This document shows positions 13,906-21,752 of a DNA stretch of 28,805 bases, one piece after another (within the stretch, counting starts at the first letter, position 1; every line of letters starts with the position of its first letter). The notes beneath the pieces were generated by a model, which saw nothing but the letters and a program-made list of their open reading frames with translations, made no database searches and was not told the origin of the DNA. This stretch comes from DATAXI01 sp036266845 (GTDB lineage Bacteria > Verrucomicrobiota > Verrucomicrobiia > Chthoniobacterales > Chthoniobacteraceae), in contig DATAXI010000118.1 in assembly GCA_036266845.1 (NCBI GenBank), positions 1 to 28,805 of the forward strand, written 5' to 3'. Both the position numbers and the translations under genes were made by a program.

Positions 13906-16900
13906 TTAGGGCGATGTTACTTTGAGGCGCATGAACTGGGATGAGCCCGGGATGAGCGGCGTATTATCACGGACGGTAACCGTCTCGGTCGTACCATCCG
14001 GATTGGGGGTTGCGCTCACGGCCATGATATAGCTGGCTCCTGAGTTCCACGTTTCCAGATCGTTGGAGACTTGTGGGACGTAAGTAATATCGGTTGGATA
14101 AACAAGCTGCGTATAAGTCAGGGCTGCGTAGTTGCTTCCGCTGAAATTGATGATCGAAACGAAGGGGAGGGACAGAACCCCGCACAGCCATGGGTCAACG
14201 TTGAGGGCGTATTTCAACAAGTTCGGCATTCCGTCGCCGGCAGGGTCTGCCGAAGTGCCGCTGATCGAGGAATTGGCAAGTTCCACAGGATTGAACCAGA
14301 TATTCTGCCATCCCGTGTATGAGGGCAGCATATCGAGCGCCACGACGGAACTAGCCGTCCCGCCGGCATTGGAAACGTAAATGGTTGCCGCAAATGTACC
14401 GGTTACGCTGGCAGTACCCGTAATGAGGCCGGAACCATTGATCGAAAGGCCGGGAGGCAGCCCATAGGCGTTGTAAGTGGTGGCCCAGTTATTGGCTGTA
14501 ATCTGGAGGCTAAACCCCGAACCGCTCGTGCCCGTAACCATGGACGGCCCGCTGATCACCGGAGGAGACGGCGGAATGATATTGGCGGTGTACACTTCAG
14601 ACGGGGAGGGGTAGATTGCGTCCGCGATGAGGGGGCCGAGACCGTCATAGGTGGCGCTGGCGTAGAGGGAGGCGGATTGCGAGAGCAGAGCGAGATTATT
14701 TCCTCCGAAATCATCCTCCGTAAATGTTTCGGAACTGCCGATGGAGATATGATCCGCGATCAAGGTATTGGAGCTGGACGAGGCTGCCTCGACATATCTG
14801 TCATTGGCCAGGGAGAGAAGCGCAATGTTACCGCCGCCCGCGTCAACCGCCTGAAACTGCTCCGCAGTCCCCGCCGAGGTGGCGGAGGCGGCGAGGACGG
14901 CGCCGGAATTTGACGCAGAGACGTAGGCGCCGTTGCCCACGGCCTGAAGCTCCACCGTCGAACCCGGGGCCAGCCGGCCCTTGGCTGGATCGGTGGGAAA
15001 CGCGAACCATTCCAGATTGAACAAGCTGCCCCCGCCGCCGATTGCGACCAGATAGATCGTATGGTATCCGCTCGCTCCGGACAGCGTGCAGGCTTCGGTG
15101 GACCACGTTTGTGAACCACCGGTACTCGGTACTGTCAGAGTTCCAAGGAGCGTGCCTGTGGGACAGTCCATCCGCACGGCCAGGGTGCCTCCCGAGCCGC
15201 TGCTGGCTACCCGGGCGATCAATTGCGTGACGCCGTTCATGTTCAGGTTGCCATAGGCAGCGTAAGCACCATCCGTGATGCCGGTGATATCAAGGCCACC
15301 CTCGGAACATGTCTCGGTCGTCACACCCGCTGATATCGCGGTGTCGCCGGAGGCTTGGGTAGTGCCCGCAACGCCGGAAAATCCGAAAGACTCGAGATTG
15401 AACAGATTGCCGCCGCTGCCCGTGAATACAAGATAGACGTCATGATAGCCGCTGGCTCCCGAGAGTCCGCAGGCGGCCGATGTCCAGATCTGCGAGCCTC
15501 CGGTGGCCGGCACGGCACAGGATCCCACGAGCGTGCCGCTGGGACTATCGAGCCATATCTGGATATTGCCGCTCGCGGTCGCACTGGCCACGCGGGCAGA
15601 GAAGCATGTGGCGCCCGTCAGGTTTATGCTGCTGTATCGTGCATCGCTCCCTGCGGTGATATTTGTGATATCGAGCCCGCCCTCCGTGCAATTCTCGCAG
15701 CTTAACCCGGATGAAAGGCTATTGGCGCTTGCGGCTTCGGTGGCGTTTGTTCCGCTCTCCAGCGCCCACCATTCGAAATTGGCGTTCGCCACGGAAGAGA
15801 CCAGGTAAAGATTGTGCGTGCCTACCGTTGGAGTGATCGGACAATTGACCGTCGTCCACTGCTCCCAATCGCCCGTAAAAGGCTCGGTGCAGGTTCCGAT
15901 GATCGTACCCTGTGGCCCGTCAAGCCGCACCTGGACGGCGCCGCCGCCGGTGTTATCGCTCGCCAGGCGAAAGGCCATATTGGTTTTACCCGTCAGGTTA
16001 ATATTATTGTACCAGGTATAGTTCCCGTTTGAGATAAATCCGAGGTCATAGGAACTTTCGCTGCATCCTTCTGCGCTCAGGCTGCCGCTGGATCCGCTGC
16101 ATTCGAAAGCCAGCGTTGGCGCCGGCAATGGTTTCCCTGCGGGATAGGGACAGCAAAGCGGGTCGCCGATAATGACACTCTCCCAGCCAAGATACTTCAG
16201 CGCGGAATAAAAGCTCTCCGCGAGCGTGTAACCGGAGAGATAATGAGTCATGTCAAGATAGGGAGAGGAGATGCCGTCAAGCAGCGGCTCGTCCACATAG
16301 CCGGTCGCGCCCGTGGCGCCCTGCGCGATCAAATCGGCAATCATGGACTGTCCCCCATCGTTCAGGGGAAGAAAGCTTCGGCCGCTCGTGGAGACGTTGG
16401 TGTCCGCAATCGCCCCCGGGGCGAAGTAAATGGAATTATACGATTGCTGGACAAACGCGCCATCGTTGCTGCCATAAGAAAAATAACCCAGTAAGTTTGT
16501 CTGGTTGCCATCGAAGGTGCCCGTAAGATCGACATCGCAAGGAATGCCGCTGACCTTGAGGATATCGCCGAGACGCAGCATGTCGGAATTATAGGTAGCC
16601 TGGTTGGTCTCCGAAGTAATGACTGTAAGGGGAACCGGAATGGGAACATCCGTCTTATCGGCGACGATGGCGCCTGAATTTTTCAACGCGGATGTGCCGA
16701 TGCCCGGCTCGCAATCCAGGAGAATTGGCCCCGAGGGGGCGCTCGTCTCTGCCGCCATCGCTTTGTCCACCAAACCCATTGCCTCAGCCTCGGTGTAGCC
16801 GTCCAGGCGGGTCACCAGATATCCGCCAAAGGCCGCGTGGGAAAAAGGAACATCCGCGAAATAGTAACGGTTCACCCATGCGACGCCCACGGCGCCGGAG

Positions 16901-17769
16901 CCGTTAAGGGTAGCCGTGGTGGCGCTCGTGATGGTCGGGTAATCGATTACAGACAGGTAGCTATCGACCGATGGGTTATAATTAATCACCTTTTGGGTAT
17001 CGGGCTGCGACCCGGTCGTGGTAGAACCCCCCTCTTCAGTCTGTTCTCCCTGCACTCCGCCGTATGATTCGCTGAAATTCGTAGCCTGGTATTGGTTTGC
17101 GGAATTTGAAAAGGAGAACCATTCCACGTTGTAACTTCCGTTGTAATTCAGATAGATGGTATGGGTGCCGCTTACACTGACTCCGCCGGCGAACGGCGCG
17201 GTAATAGTCGTCCATTTTTGAAACCCTCCGGTCTTTGGTGCCGTGCCTGTGGCAATCACTGTGCCGGTAGGGCTGTCAATGGTGACCTGGACGGTGCTCT
17301 TCGAACCGGGATTCGCCACCCGCGCGGAGAAACTGGTGGCACTGGTCAGGGGAATTCCATCGTACCCGCTGTAACAGCCGGGGTTGATATAGCCCAGGTC
17401 GGTTGCGCAGATGCGAATGGGAACACCCTTCGTCAGGACAATGAAATTGATCCCATTGTGTGTGGAGAGGTAATTTGAAACCGGATCGGCGATCTCCGAG
17501 GTAAACAGGGACATCGGAATATTTTCGTTAATCGTATTAGTCGCGGAGTCGATGCAGGCAATAGGCAGGATATTCGTGATGCCGCGCCTGGAGGCATAAT
17601 AATTGGCGATGGCCGTAGAGACTGGACTGTTTGAATTGTAAACCAACAACACCTCGCTGGCGCTGTGAGTCAGGGATGCCGCGTAGGCCCGCAGGCCGGA
17701 TAATATCGCAAGCAGGGCGGCAAGTGCCATCAGCGCAAACAACCTGAACGGGGAATATCGAGTGAGCAT
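13906..17769 (-). CDS. Large secreted TIGR03790-type protein with four CBM6-like modules, beta-trefoil, Ig-like and verrucomicrobial C-terminal domain
   Basis: A 1287-residue exported protein. Order: signal peptide 1-31; TIGR03790-type domain about 37-540 (VLLVYNSNSPVSTAIANYYA, FIVLTKGVPIRI, GGYLVTRLDGYTEAEAMGLVDKAM, IGDPLCCPY), interrupted at about 121-250 by a CBM6-like module. Three further CBM6-like modules follow at about 556-672, 676-799 and 801-925, each with a Cys-rich start, a DLGFI or LDITxI strand, xARVAS and a W/F-rich end. Then a fascin/ricin-like beta-trefoil (about 932-1065), an Ig-like putative domain (1068-1147), and a C-terminal ADPAGDGMPNLLKYAL calcium-binding-like segment with a final beta domain. 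CBM6 modules bind polysaccharide; the TIGR03790 domain has no known activity. Probably cell-surface or extracellular. No Shine-Dalgarno is evident. Monocistronic, since the next gene is over 200 bases away. Confidence 0.8.
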   Translation of the reverse strand: MLTRYSPFRLFALMALAALLAILSGLRAYAASLTHSASEVLLVYNSNSPVSTAIANYYASRRGITNILPIACIDSATNTINENIPMSLFTSEIADPVSNYLSTHNGINFIVLTKGVPIRICATDLGYINPGCYSGYDGIPLTSATSFSARVANPGSKSTVQVTIDSPTGTVIATGTAPKTGGFQKWTTITAPFAGGVSVSGTHTIYLNYNGSYNVEWFSFSNSANQYQATNFSESYGGVQGEQTEEGGSTTTGSQPDTQKVINYNPSVDSYLSVIDYPTITSATTATLNGSGAVGVAWVNRYYFADVPFSHAAFGGYLVTRLDGYTEAEAMGLVDKAMAAETSAPSGPILLDCEPGIGTSALKNSGAIVADKTDVPIPVPLTVITSETNQATYNSDMLRLGDILKVSGIPCDVDLTGTFDGNQTNLLGYFSYGSNDGAFVQQSYNSIYFAPGAIADTNVSTSGRSFLPLNDGGQSMIADLIAQGATGATGYVDEPLLDGISSPYLDMTHYLSGYTLAESFYSALKYLGWESVIIGDPLCCPYPAGKPLPAPTLAFECSGSSGSLSAEGCSESSYDLGFISNGNYTWYNNINLTGKTNMAFRLASDNTGGGAVQVRLDGPQGTIIGTCTEPFTGDWEQWTTVNCPITPTVGTHNLYLVSSVANANFEWWALESGTNATEAASANSLSSGLSCENCTEGGLDITNITAGSDARYSSINLTGATCFSARVASATASGNIQIWLDSPSGTLVGSCAVPATGGSQIWTSAACGLSGASGYHDVYLVFTGSGGNLFNLESFGFSGVAGTTQASGDTAISAGVTTETCSEGGLDITGITDGAYAAYGNLNMNGVTQLIARVASSGSGGTLAVRMDCPTGTLLGTLTVPSTGGSQTWSTEACTLSGASGYHTIYLVAIGGGGSLFNLEWFAFPTDPAKGRLAPGSTVELQAVGNGAYVSASNSGAVLAASATSAGTAEQFQAVDAGGGNIALLSLANDRYVEAASSSSNTLIADHISIGSSETFTEDDFGGNNLALLSQSASLYASATYDGLGPLIADAIYPSPSEVYTANIIPPSPPVISGPSMVTGTSGSGFSLQITANNWATTYNAYGLPPGLSINGSGLITGTASVTGTFAATIYVSNAGGTASSVVALDMLPSYTGWQNIWFNPVELANSSISGTSADPAGDGMPNLLKYALNVDPWLCGVLSLPFVSIINFSGSNYAALTYTQLVYPTDITYVPQVSNDLETWNSGASYIMAVSATPNPDGTTETVTVRDNTPLIPGSSQFMRLKVTSP

Positions 17770-18097
17770 CGGAGCGTGGCGAAGGTTGGTAACGTTAAGG
17801 AAGTCAGGTGACGGCTTGGTCTGACGCTGAAGCGGGCGCGGGCATTTTATCGGGCGTTACCGGCAGCCCGTCCGCGCAAATGATCGGACATTTTCCACTG
17901 GATGTCTTAGCAGCGGGGTGCACGCCGATTTTTCATGTCGCTCACCCTCGGTGTTTCGACTTGCCCAACATTTTTGCCGTTCAAGGAGCCGACTCTTCAT
18001 CCCGGGTAGCACAGCAGGTTTTCCTCGGAAAGCAAGCCAAAGGGACCAAAATAGGTCTGTTTATCTCAAGCTCATCAGCAGTGTTGCGAAATCGCCC
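17770..18097. other. Gene-poor region upstream of the large secreted protein
   Basis: No supported gene. It must carry the promoter of the 1287-residue gene, but no confident -35/-10 pair was found. A plus-strand open frame at 17808-18101 has no recognisable features and looks fortuitous. The sequence adjoins a degraded integrase-like fragment and may be eroded foreign DNA. Confidence 0.5.
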
Positions 18098-18241
18098 CTA
18101 GCACCCGCCTGGCAGCCCTCCTTCGCGGACCTCGCAGCCACTAATTTCCTGGCTCCGGCGGATTTCCTTGCCGTTCTTTTTAAGGCGCGCATAGTAAACC
18201 CCAGATGCTTGGTAACGGTACAGACACGAGCCGACTTCTTC
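18098..18241 (-). pseudogene. Degraded tyrosine-recombinase (integrase) N-terminal fragment
   Basis: Minus-strand translation gives LYRYQASGVYYARLKKNGK followed by EIRRSQEIS and then a stop. This strongly resembles the N-terminal strand-strand-helix of tyrosine integrases (LYRY-SG-YYA-K-GK-IRRSLET pattern). There is no SAM-like core-binding or catalytic domain, and the frame breaks where the usual 'A-RRLADF' segment should follow. An ATG at 18246 in another frame begins MPKKSARV, suggesting a frameshift close to the original start. It lies 81 bases upstream of tRNA-Pro, the kind of site used by integrating elements. Confidence 0.45.
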
Positions 18242-18322
18242 GGCATGACCCGAATCTAAAAGCAGGCAAAAAACATTCGGGCCGGGCAGAAATTGTTGTA
18301 AGCATCTGATAGCGAATAAAAA

Positions 18323-18396
18323 CGGGGCGTAGCTTAGCTTGGTAGAGCGCTTGGTTTGGGACCAAGAGGTCGCAGGTTCGAATCCTGTCGCCCCGA
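18323..18396 (+). tRNA. tRNA-Pro (anticodon TGG)
   Basis: A complete cloverleaf of 74 bases. The acceptor stem CGGGGCG pairs with CGCCCCG, the D-arm is GCTTAGCTTGGTAGAGC, the anticodon stem-loop is CTTGG-TTTGGGA-CCAAG with anticodon TGG, and the T-arm is GCAGG-TTCGAAT-CCTGT. The discriminator base is A, and the 3' CCA is not encoded. The unusual 5' C and the overall sequence agree with bacterial tRNA-Pro. No terminator is obvious beyond a short T4 run just downstream. Confidence 0.97.
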
Positions 18397-18399
18397 CTT

Positions 18400-18678
18400 T
18401 TGCACCCCATTGGACGGCATGGGCCAATGCTGGACATGGACGGCCAAATCGCCCTCAAGCCCTTTGCTGGAGCGGGGTTCGGTGATTTTCGTCATTTCGT
18501 AATCGCAGACGCGGGCTTTCTCGTCGCCTATTGGATCGAGGAGGACCGCCACCACCAGTGGGCACGGAGCCTCACGACCTACTTGCCCCTCCTGACCCGC
18601 GACTCCCTCGCGCTCAAGCCGCGGAACCCGTTTTTCAATGTGCGGATGACCCAGCACATGTACCTCCAGCCGGATTGA
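18400..18678 (+). pseudogene. PIN-domain (VapC-like) remnant
   Basis: From about 18499 the plus strand encodes VIADAGFLVAYWIEEDRHH followed by QWARSL. This matches the start of a PIN nuclease domain: hydrophobic strand, first catalytic aspartate in ADAGFLVA, then the DRHHxWA helix. A later LPLLTRDSLALK could be the second strand region, but the downstream catalytic acids are missing and the frame stops at 18678. It begins 3 bases after the tRNA-Pro 3' end. No antitoxin gene is present. It is probably a broken toxin or RNase gene left by a past insertion; chance similarity cannot be excluded. Confidence 0.35.
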
Positions 18679-18916
18679 AAAACGATGGTGAACCGAGATT
18701 CGATCCGCAAATTCGGCATCTTGCTGCCTGAGGTCACAGAGCAATTTCGTCATCTTTAGAGCGGGGTAAAAGATTCTGTAGCGATCACTCCCTATCGACC
18801 GGCGCCCCTCCGGTGAGGGCGCCTGGCCGAAGCGTTTGCTGTTTCGGAAAAAACCTTGCCTCGCCGGGGCGGAGGAGGAGAATGGGCTCCGAAGGAATCA
18901 CTAACCCAGCTTCTTT
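18679..18916. other. Intergenic region with a GC-rich hairpin
   Basis: No gene seen. A strong hairpin (GGCGCCCCTC at 18801-18810, loop CGGT, GAGGGCGCC at 18815-18823, one bulged C) lies about 95 bases upstream of the next gene. There is no T-run after it. A GAAGGA about 20 bases before the ATG at 18917 is too distant to be a good ribosome-binding site. Confidence 0.5.
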
Positions 18917-19468
18917 ATGGAAAAGGACTTTGACGGGCGGCATCGCGGCTCGGGACGGTTGAGCACATTCAGGGTTATTATCGCTTCATTACTTCTGCCG
19001 GCCGCTGCTGCCTGTGGCGCGATCGTGGTCAGCAAGCCGATCACCGTCAACGTCGGTGGCCGGCAGATCCAGTTCACGGCCGGCCAGGAGGTTATCCTCA
19101 TCGGTGTCAATGACGGCATCGCGATGGTTCGAGTCACGCTTCCCAATGGCAGCCTCACGGTCGCACAGTTGCCCGTTTCCGATCTACGGCAGAGCGGCGT
19201 CACGCATCAGGCTCCGCCCGGCGCCGCAGCCACGCCGCTTTACCGCGCGGCGCCACTGCCTTCGCCCGCGCTGCCCACGCCCCGGTTTGATTCCTCGCTC
19301 AATTCCGGCGCCACGGATTCCGATTCAGACGCCGATCTTGGCTCCGACGCGCTTCCCGCCACACCGGGCCTCGCCACTTACACGGAGACAAAAGCGCGGA
19401 AGGATAAAAACCAGTTCACCGTTCGAAAGGAGTTATGGCTTTCTCACGAAACTGCATTCCAACCGTGA
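18917..19468 (+). CDS. Exported protein of unknown function
   Basis: A 183-residue protein not recognised as a known family. The N-terminus has basic residues, then a hydrophobic segment VIIASLLLPAAAAC (about 20-33), consistent with a signal peptide; the C at 33 has a weak lipobox-like context. A compact beta-rich part follows (KPITVNVGGRQIQFTAGQEVILIGV to VAQLPVSDL, about 40-89). The rest is a low-complexity Pro/Ala region and an acidic DSDSDADLGSD stretch. Such a beta module with a Pro-rich tail suggests a small envelope protein. The stop overlaps a GTG that could start the next gene (GTGA at 19465-19468), so the two are probably co-expressed. Confidence 0.6.
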   Translation: MEKDFDGRHRGSGRLSTFRVIIASLLLPAAAACGAIVVSKPITVNVGGRQIQFTAGQEVILIGVNDGIAMVRVTLPNGSLTVAQLPVSDLRQSGVTHQAPPGAAATPLYRAAPLPSPALPTPRFDSSLNSGATDSDSDADLGSDALPATPGLATYTETKARKDKNQFTVRKELWLSHETAFQP

Positions 19469-19866
19469 AAACGCGAGTCGCCATCTATCTCCTGCTGCTC
19501 TTACTGATACCGGCATGCGCCAGCCCCAGGAAAACCCCGCGGCTGATCCTGATTTATACCTCGCGCCGCGCGCTGGAAGATTTCTGTCACACCCAAGCGA
19601 TTGATCCCCATCGATACCGGCTCGGCGGGGATATCGTCGTCTTCGTCGGGGATCACGAACCGGTTACCACACTCTATATGTGCCCCGCCAGCGAGTACAC
19701 GCGGCAGGAGTTGGATTCCTTTCGACCGGCCAACTGCAGACCCGGTATGCCCGGCCGGAATGATCCGATCCTCAAAAACCTGCCGGCTTCGGGATTAAAT
19801 GTCTCCACTCATCAGGGGGACAACACGCGCAAGAAACGTCCCGGGAAACCATCCGCCGCTCAGTAG
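19435..19866 (+). CDS. Small putative lipoprotein of unknown function
   Basis: Reads MAFSRNCIPTVKTRVAIYLLLLLLIPACASP from the ATG at 19435 (143 residues in all), with a basic n-region, a leucine-rich h-region and a lipobox IPAC ending at C28. Lipid attachment in the inner or outer membrane is therefore likely. AAGGAG lies only 2 bases before this ATG. The alternative GTG at 19465, overlapping the previous stop as GTGA, gives VKTRVAIYLLLLLLIPAC, an equally good lipoprotein signal. The mature part has no recognised domain; it contains two cysteines (FCHT and MCPAS) that might pair, and a basic tail. It overlaps the preceding gene by up to 34 bases. Confidence 0.6.
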   Translation: MAFSRNCIPTVKTRVAIYLLLLLLIPACASPRKTPRLILIYTSRRALEDFCHTQAIDPHRYRLGGDIVVFVGDHEPVTTLYMCPASEYTRQELDSFRPANCRPGMPGRNDPILKNLPASGLNVSTHQGDNTRKKRPGKPSAAQ

Positions 19867-20085
19867 AGAGCACGCTTCGCCGAGGCATTGTAACCCTTCC
19901 GCAGCCACTCCCGCCGCCATCTTGATCCTAAGCGGAATTCCCGCTTTGGCGCCAGGCGATCCCAGGTTCGATATGTCGCGGCGATTTTTTTGCGGCCCAA
20001 ATTTTTCTTGAACGAAGACGGGGGGGCATTGTCAAAAAGTGGACACGTTTCCCATTAACCGTCGATTTCGAGCAGTTCTCCCCTC

Positions 20086-21021
20086 ATGATTCAGGTTCGC
20101 AACCTCAGCAAGAATTTTGGCCCGAAATGGGCCGTGAATAATATCTCGCTGGATGTGGCGAAAGGGGAGGTGCTCGGTTTCCTTGGGCCTAACGGGGCGG
20201 GAAAATCGACAACCATGCGGATGATCACCGGCTTTTTGCCGCCGGCGAGCGGGGAGATTCGGGTGGGCGGCCATGATATGCTGGCGGAGCCAATCGCGGG
20301 CAAGCGGCTGATCGGTTATCTGCCGGAGCATGCGCCGGCATATACGGACATGACGGTCACCGGCTTCCTGAGATTCTGCGCGGAGATGCGCGGGCTGGGC
20401 GGGGATGCGAAACGGAGGGCGGTGAGCCGGGTAATCGAAACCTGTTTCCTTGAGAGCGTGACGCACCAGAGCGTGGAGACGCTCTCAAAGGGATACCGCC
20501 ACCGGCTCTGCTTCGCGCAAGCCATTCTGCATGATCCGGAGGTGCTCATTATGGATGAGCCGACGGACGGGCTGGACCCAAACCAGAAGCATGAGGTGCG
20601 CACCATCATTCGCGAAATGGGGGCGCGAAAGGCGATCATTTTTTCCACACACATCCTGGAGGAGGTGGAGGCGGTCTGCTCGCGCGCGATCATCATCGAC
20701 CGCGGAGCGATTGTGGCGAATGGCACGCCCCAGGAATTGAAGGCGCGCGGGGCGGGCGCGGGCGCCGTGACGGTGCGCTTTGCCGCTGTCCCGGGCGGCG
20801 CCGTGGCGGCGCTGGAGCAGTTGGACGGGGTGGAAAAGGTAAGCGTAATCGGGAAGGAGCCATTGGCCGCTCGCGTCTTTCCCAAGGCGGGAAAGAAGGA
20901 TTTGGGAACGGCGATTTTTGAATTGGCCGCGCGGGAGCAATGGAAGCTGGCGGACCTGCATGCGGAGGAAGGCCGTCTGGATGAGGTGTTCCGCGCGATC
21001 ACGCTGCCCGATACGAAATGA
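20086..21021 (+). CDS. ABC transporter ATP-binding protein (GldA-like)
   Basis: A 311-residue ATPase. Walker A GPNGAGKST at 34-42, signature LSKGYRHR at 133-140 (the LSKGY variant typical of the GldA/NosF branch), Walker B VLIMDEPTDGLDP at 153-165, and switch His189 in FSTHILEEVE. A C-terminal extension of about 85 residues (after 225) is common in this group. It powers the membrane partners encoded next, whose start overlaps its stop (ATGA at 21018). In Bacteroidota the homologous trio is required for gliding, but similar operons occur widely in non-gliding bacteria, so the substrate is unknown. First gene of the operon; no clear Shine-Dalgarno. Confidence 0.92.
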   Translation: MIQVRNLSKNFGPKWAVNNISLDVAKGEVLGFLGPNGAGKSTTMRMITGFLPPASGEIRVGGHDMLAEPIAGKRLIGYLPEHAPAYTDMTVTGFLRFCAEMRGLGGDAKRRAVSRVIETCFLESVTHQSVETLSKGYRHRLCFAQAILHDPEVLIMDEPTDGLDPNQKHEVRTIIREMGARKAIIFSTHILEEVEAVCSRAIIIDRGAIVANGTPQELKARGAGAGAVTVRFAAVPGGAVAALEQLDGVEKVSVIGKEPLAARVFPKAGKKDLGTAIFELAAREQWKLADLHAEEGRLDEVFRAITLPDTK

Positions 21022-21752
21022 AGCCGATCTTGATCATCGCCAGGCGGGAGTTGACCGGCTTCTTCACCTCGCCGGTGGCGTATGTGATCATCATCATTTT
21101 TTTGATACTCTCGGGCTTCCTCACTTTCATGGTGGGCGCGTTTTTTGAGCGCGGCCAGGCAAACCTGGATTCCTTTTTTGGGTGGCACCCCTGGCTTTAC
21201 CTTATCCTGGTGCCGGCAGTGGGGATGCGGATGTGGAGCGAGGAGCGGCGGCTGGGCACGATTGAGTTATTGCTTACCCTGCCGGTCGCGCCGTGGCAGG
21301 CGATTGTGGGAAAGTTTCTGGCGGCGCTCGCGGTGCTGGCCATCGCGCTGGCGCTCACTTTCCCGATTGTGATCACGGTGAATTATCTCGGGCATCCTGA
21401 TAACGGCGTGATCCTCGGCGGCTATATCGGCAGCCTGCTGCTGGCGTCGGCTTATCTGGCCATCAGCGCGATGACATCGGCCGTCACGCGCAACCAGGTA
21501 ATCAGTTTCATCGTTTCCGTGGCGATCTGTCTTTTCCTCATTCTCTGCGGATGGGCGCCGGTGACCAATCTGCTGGTCCACTGGGCGAGCCCGGCGGTGG
21601 TGGATGCGGTGGCTTCCTTCAGTGTGATGACCCATTTTGAGAGTATCCAGAGAGGCGTGCTGGATACGCGCGACCTGCTCTTTTTTGTCTCCGTCGTGGT
21701 GTTCTCCCTCTTTACCACCAGCGTGATTCTTCGCGCGCACCGTGCAGGATGA
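21018..21752 (+). CDS. ABC transporter permease (GldF-like, ABC-2 type)
   Basis: A 244-residue protein with about six hydrophobic segments and the ABC-2 permease hallmarks: N-terminal IARRELTGFFTSPVAYVI, then MRMWSEERRLGTIELLLTLPV (residues about 69-89), the conserved E-R-GTIELL coupling motif. It is the membrane partner of the preceding ATPase, translated by an overlapping ATGA start, and its own stop overlaps the next start in the same way (21749-21752). The domain order and size match the GldF/CcmB-like subunit of the Gld ABC system. The exported or imported substrate is unknown. Confidence 0.9.
   Translation: MKPILIIARRELTGFFTSPVAYVIIIIFLILSGFLTFMVGAFFERGQANLDSFFGWHPWLYLILVPAVGMRMWSEERRLGTIELLLTLPVAPWQAIVGKFLAALAVLAIALALTFPIVITVNYLGHPDNGVILGGYIGSLLLASAYLAISAMTSAVTRNQVISFIVSVAICLFLILCGWAPVTNLLVHWASPAVVDAVASFSVMTHFESIQRGVLDTRDLLFFVSVVVFSLFTTSVILRAHRAG

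Noticed and set aside
17808..18101. 97-residue plus-strand frame
   Set aside because: No export signal, domain or ribosome-binding site; sits in a gene-poor scar.
18334..18753. 139-residue minus-strand frame ending in RQDSNLRPLGPKPSALPS
   Set aside because: The C-terminus is the antisense of tRNA-Pro, a well-known spurious translation.
20030..20060. ATTGTCAAAAAGTGGACAC resembling an insertion-sequence end
   Set aside because: Only one short copy, no matching inverted end or transposase nearby; similarity is from memory only.
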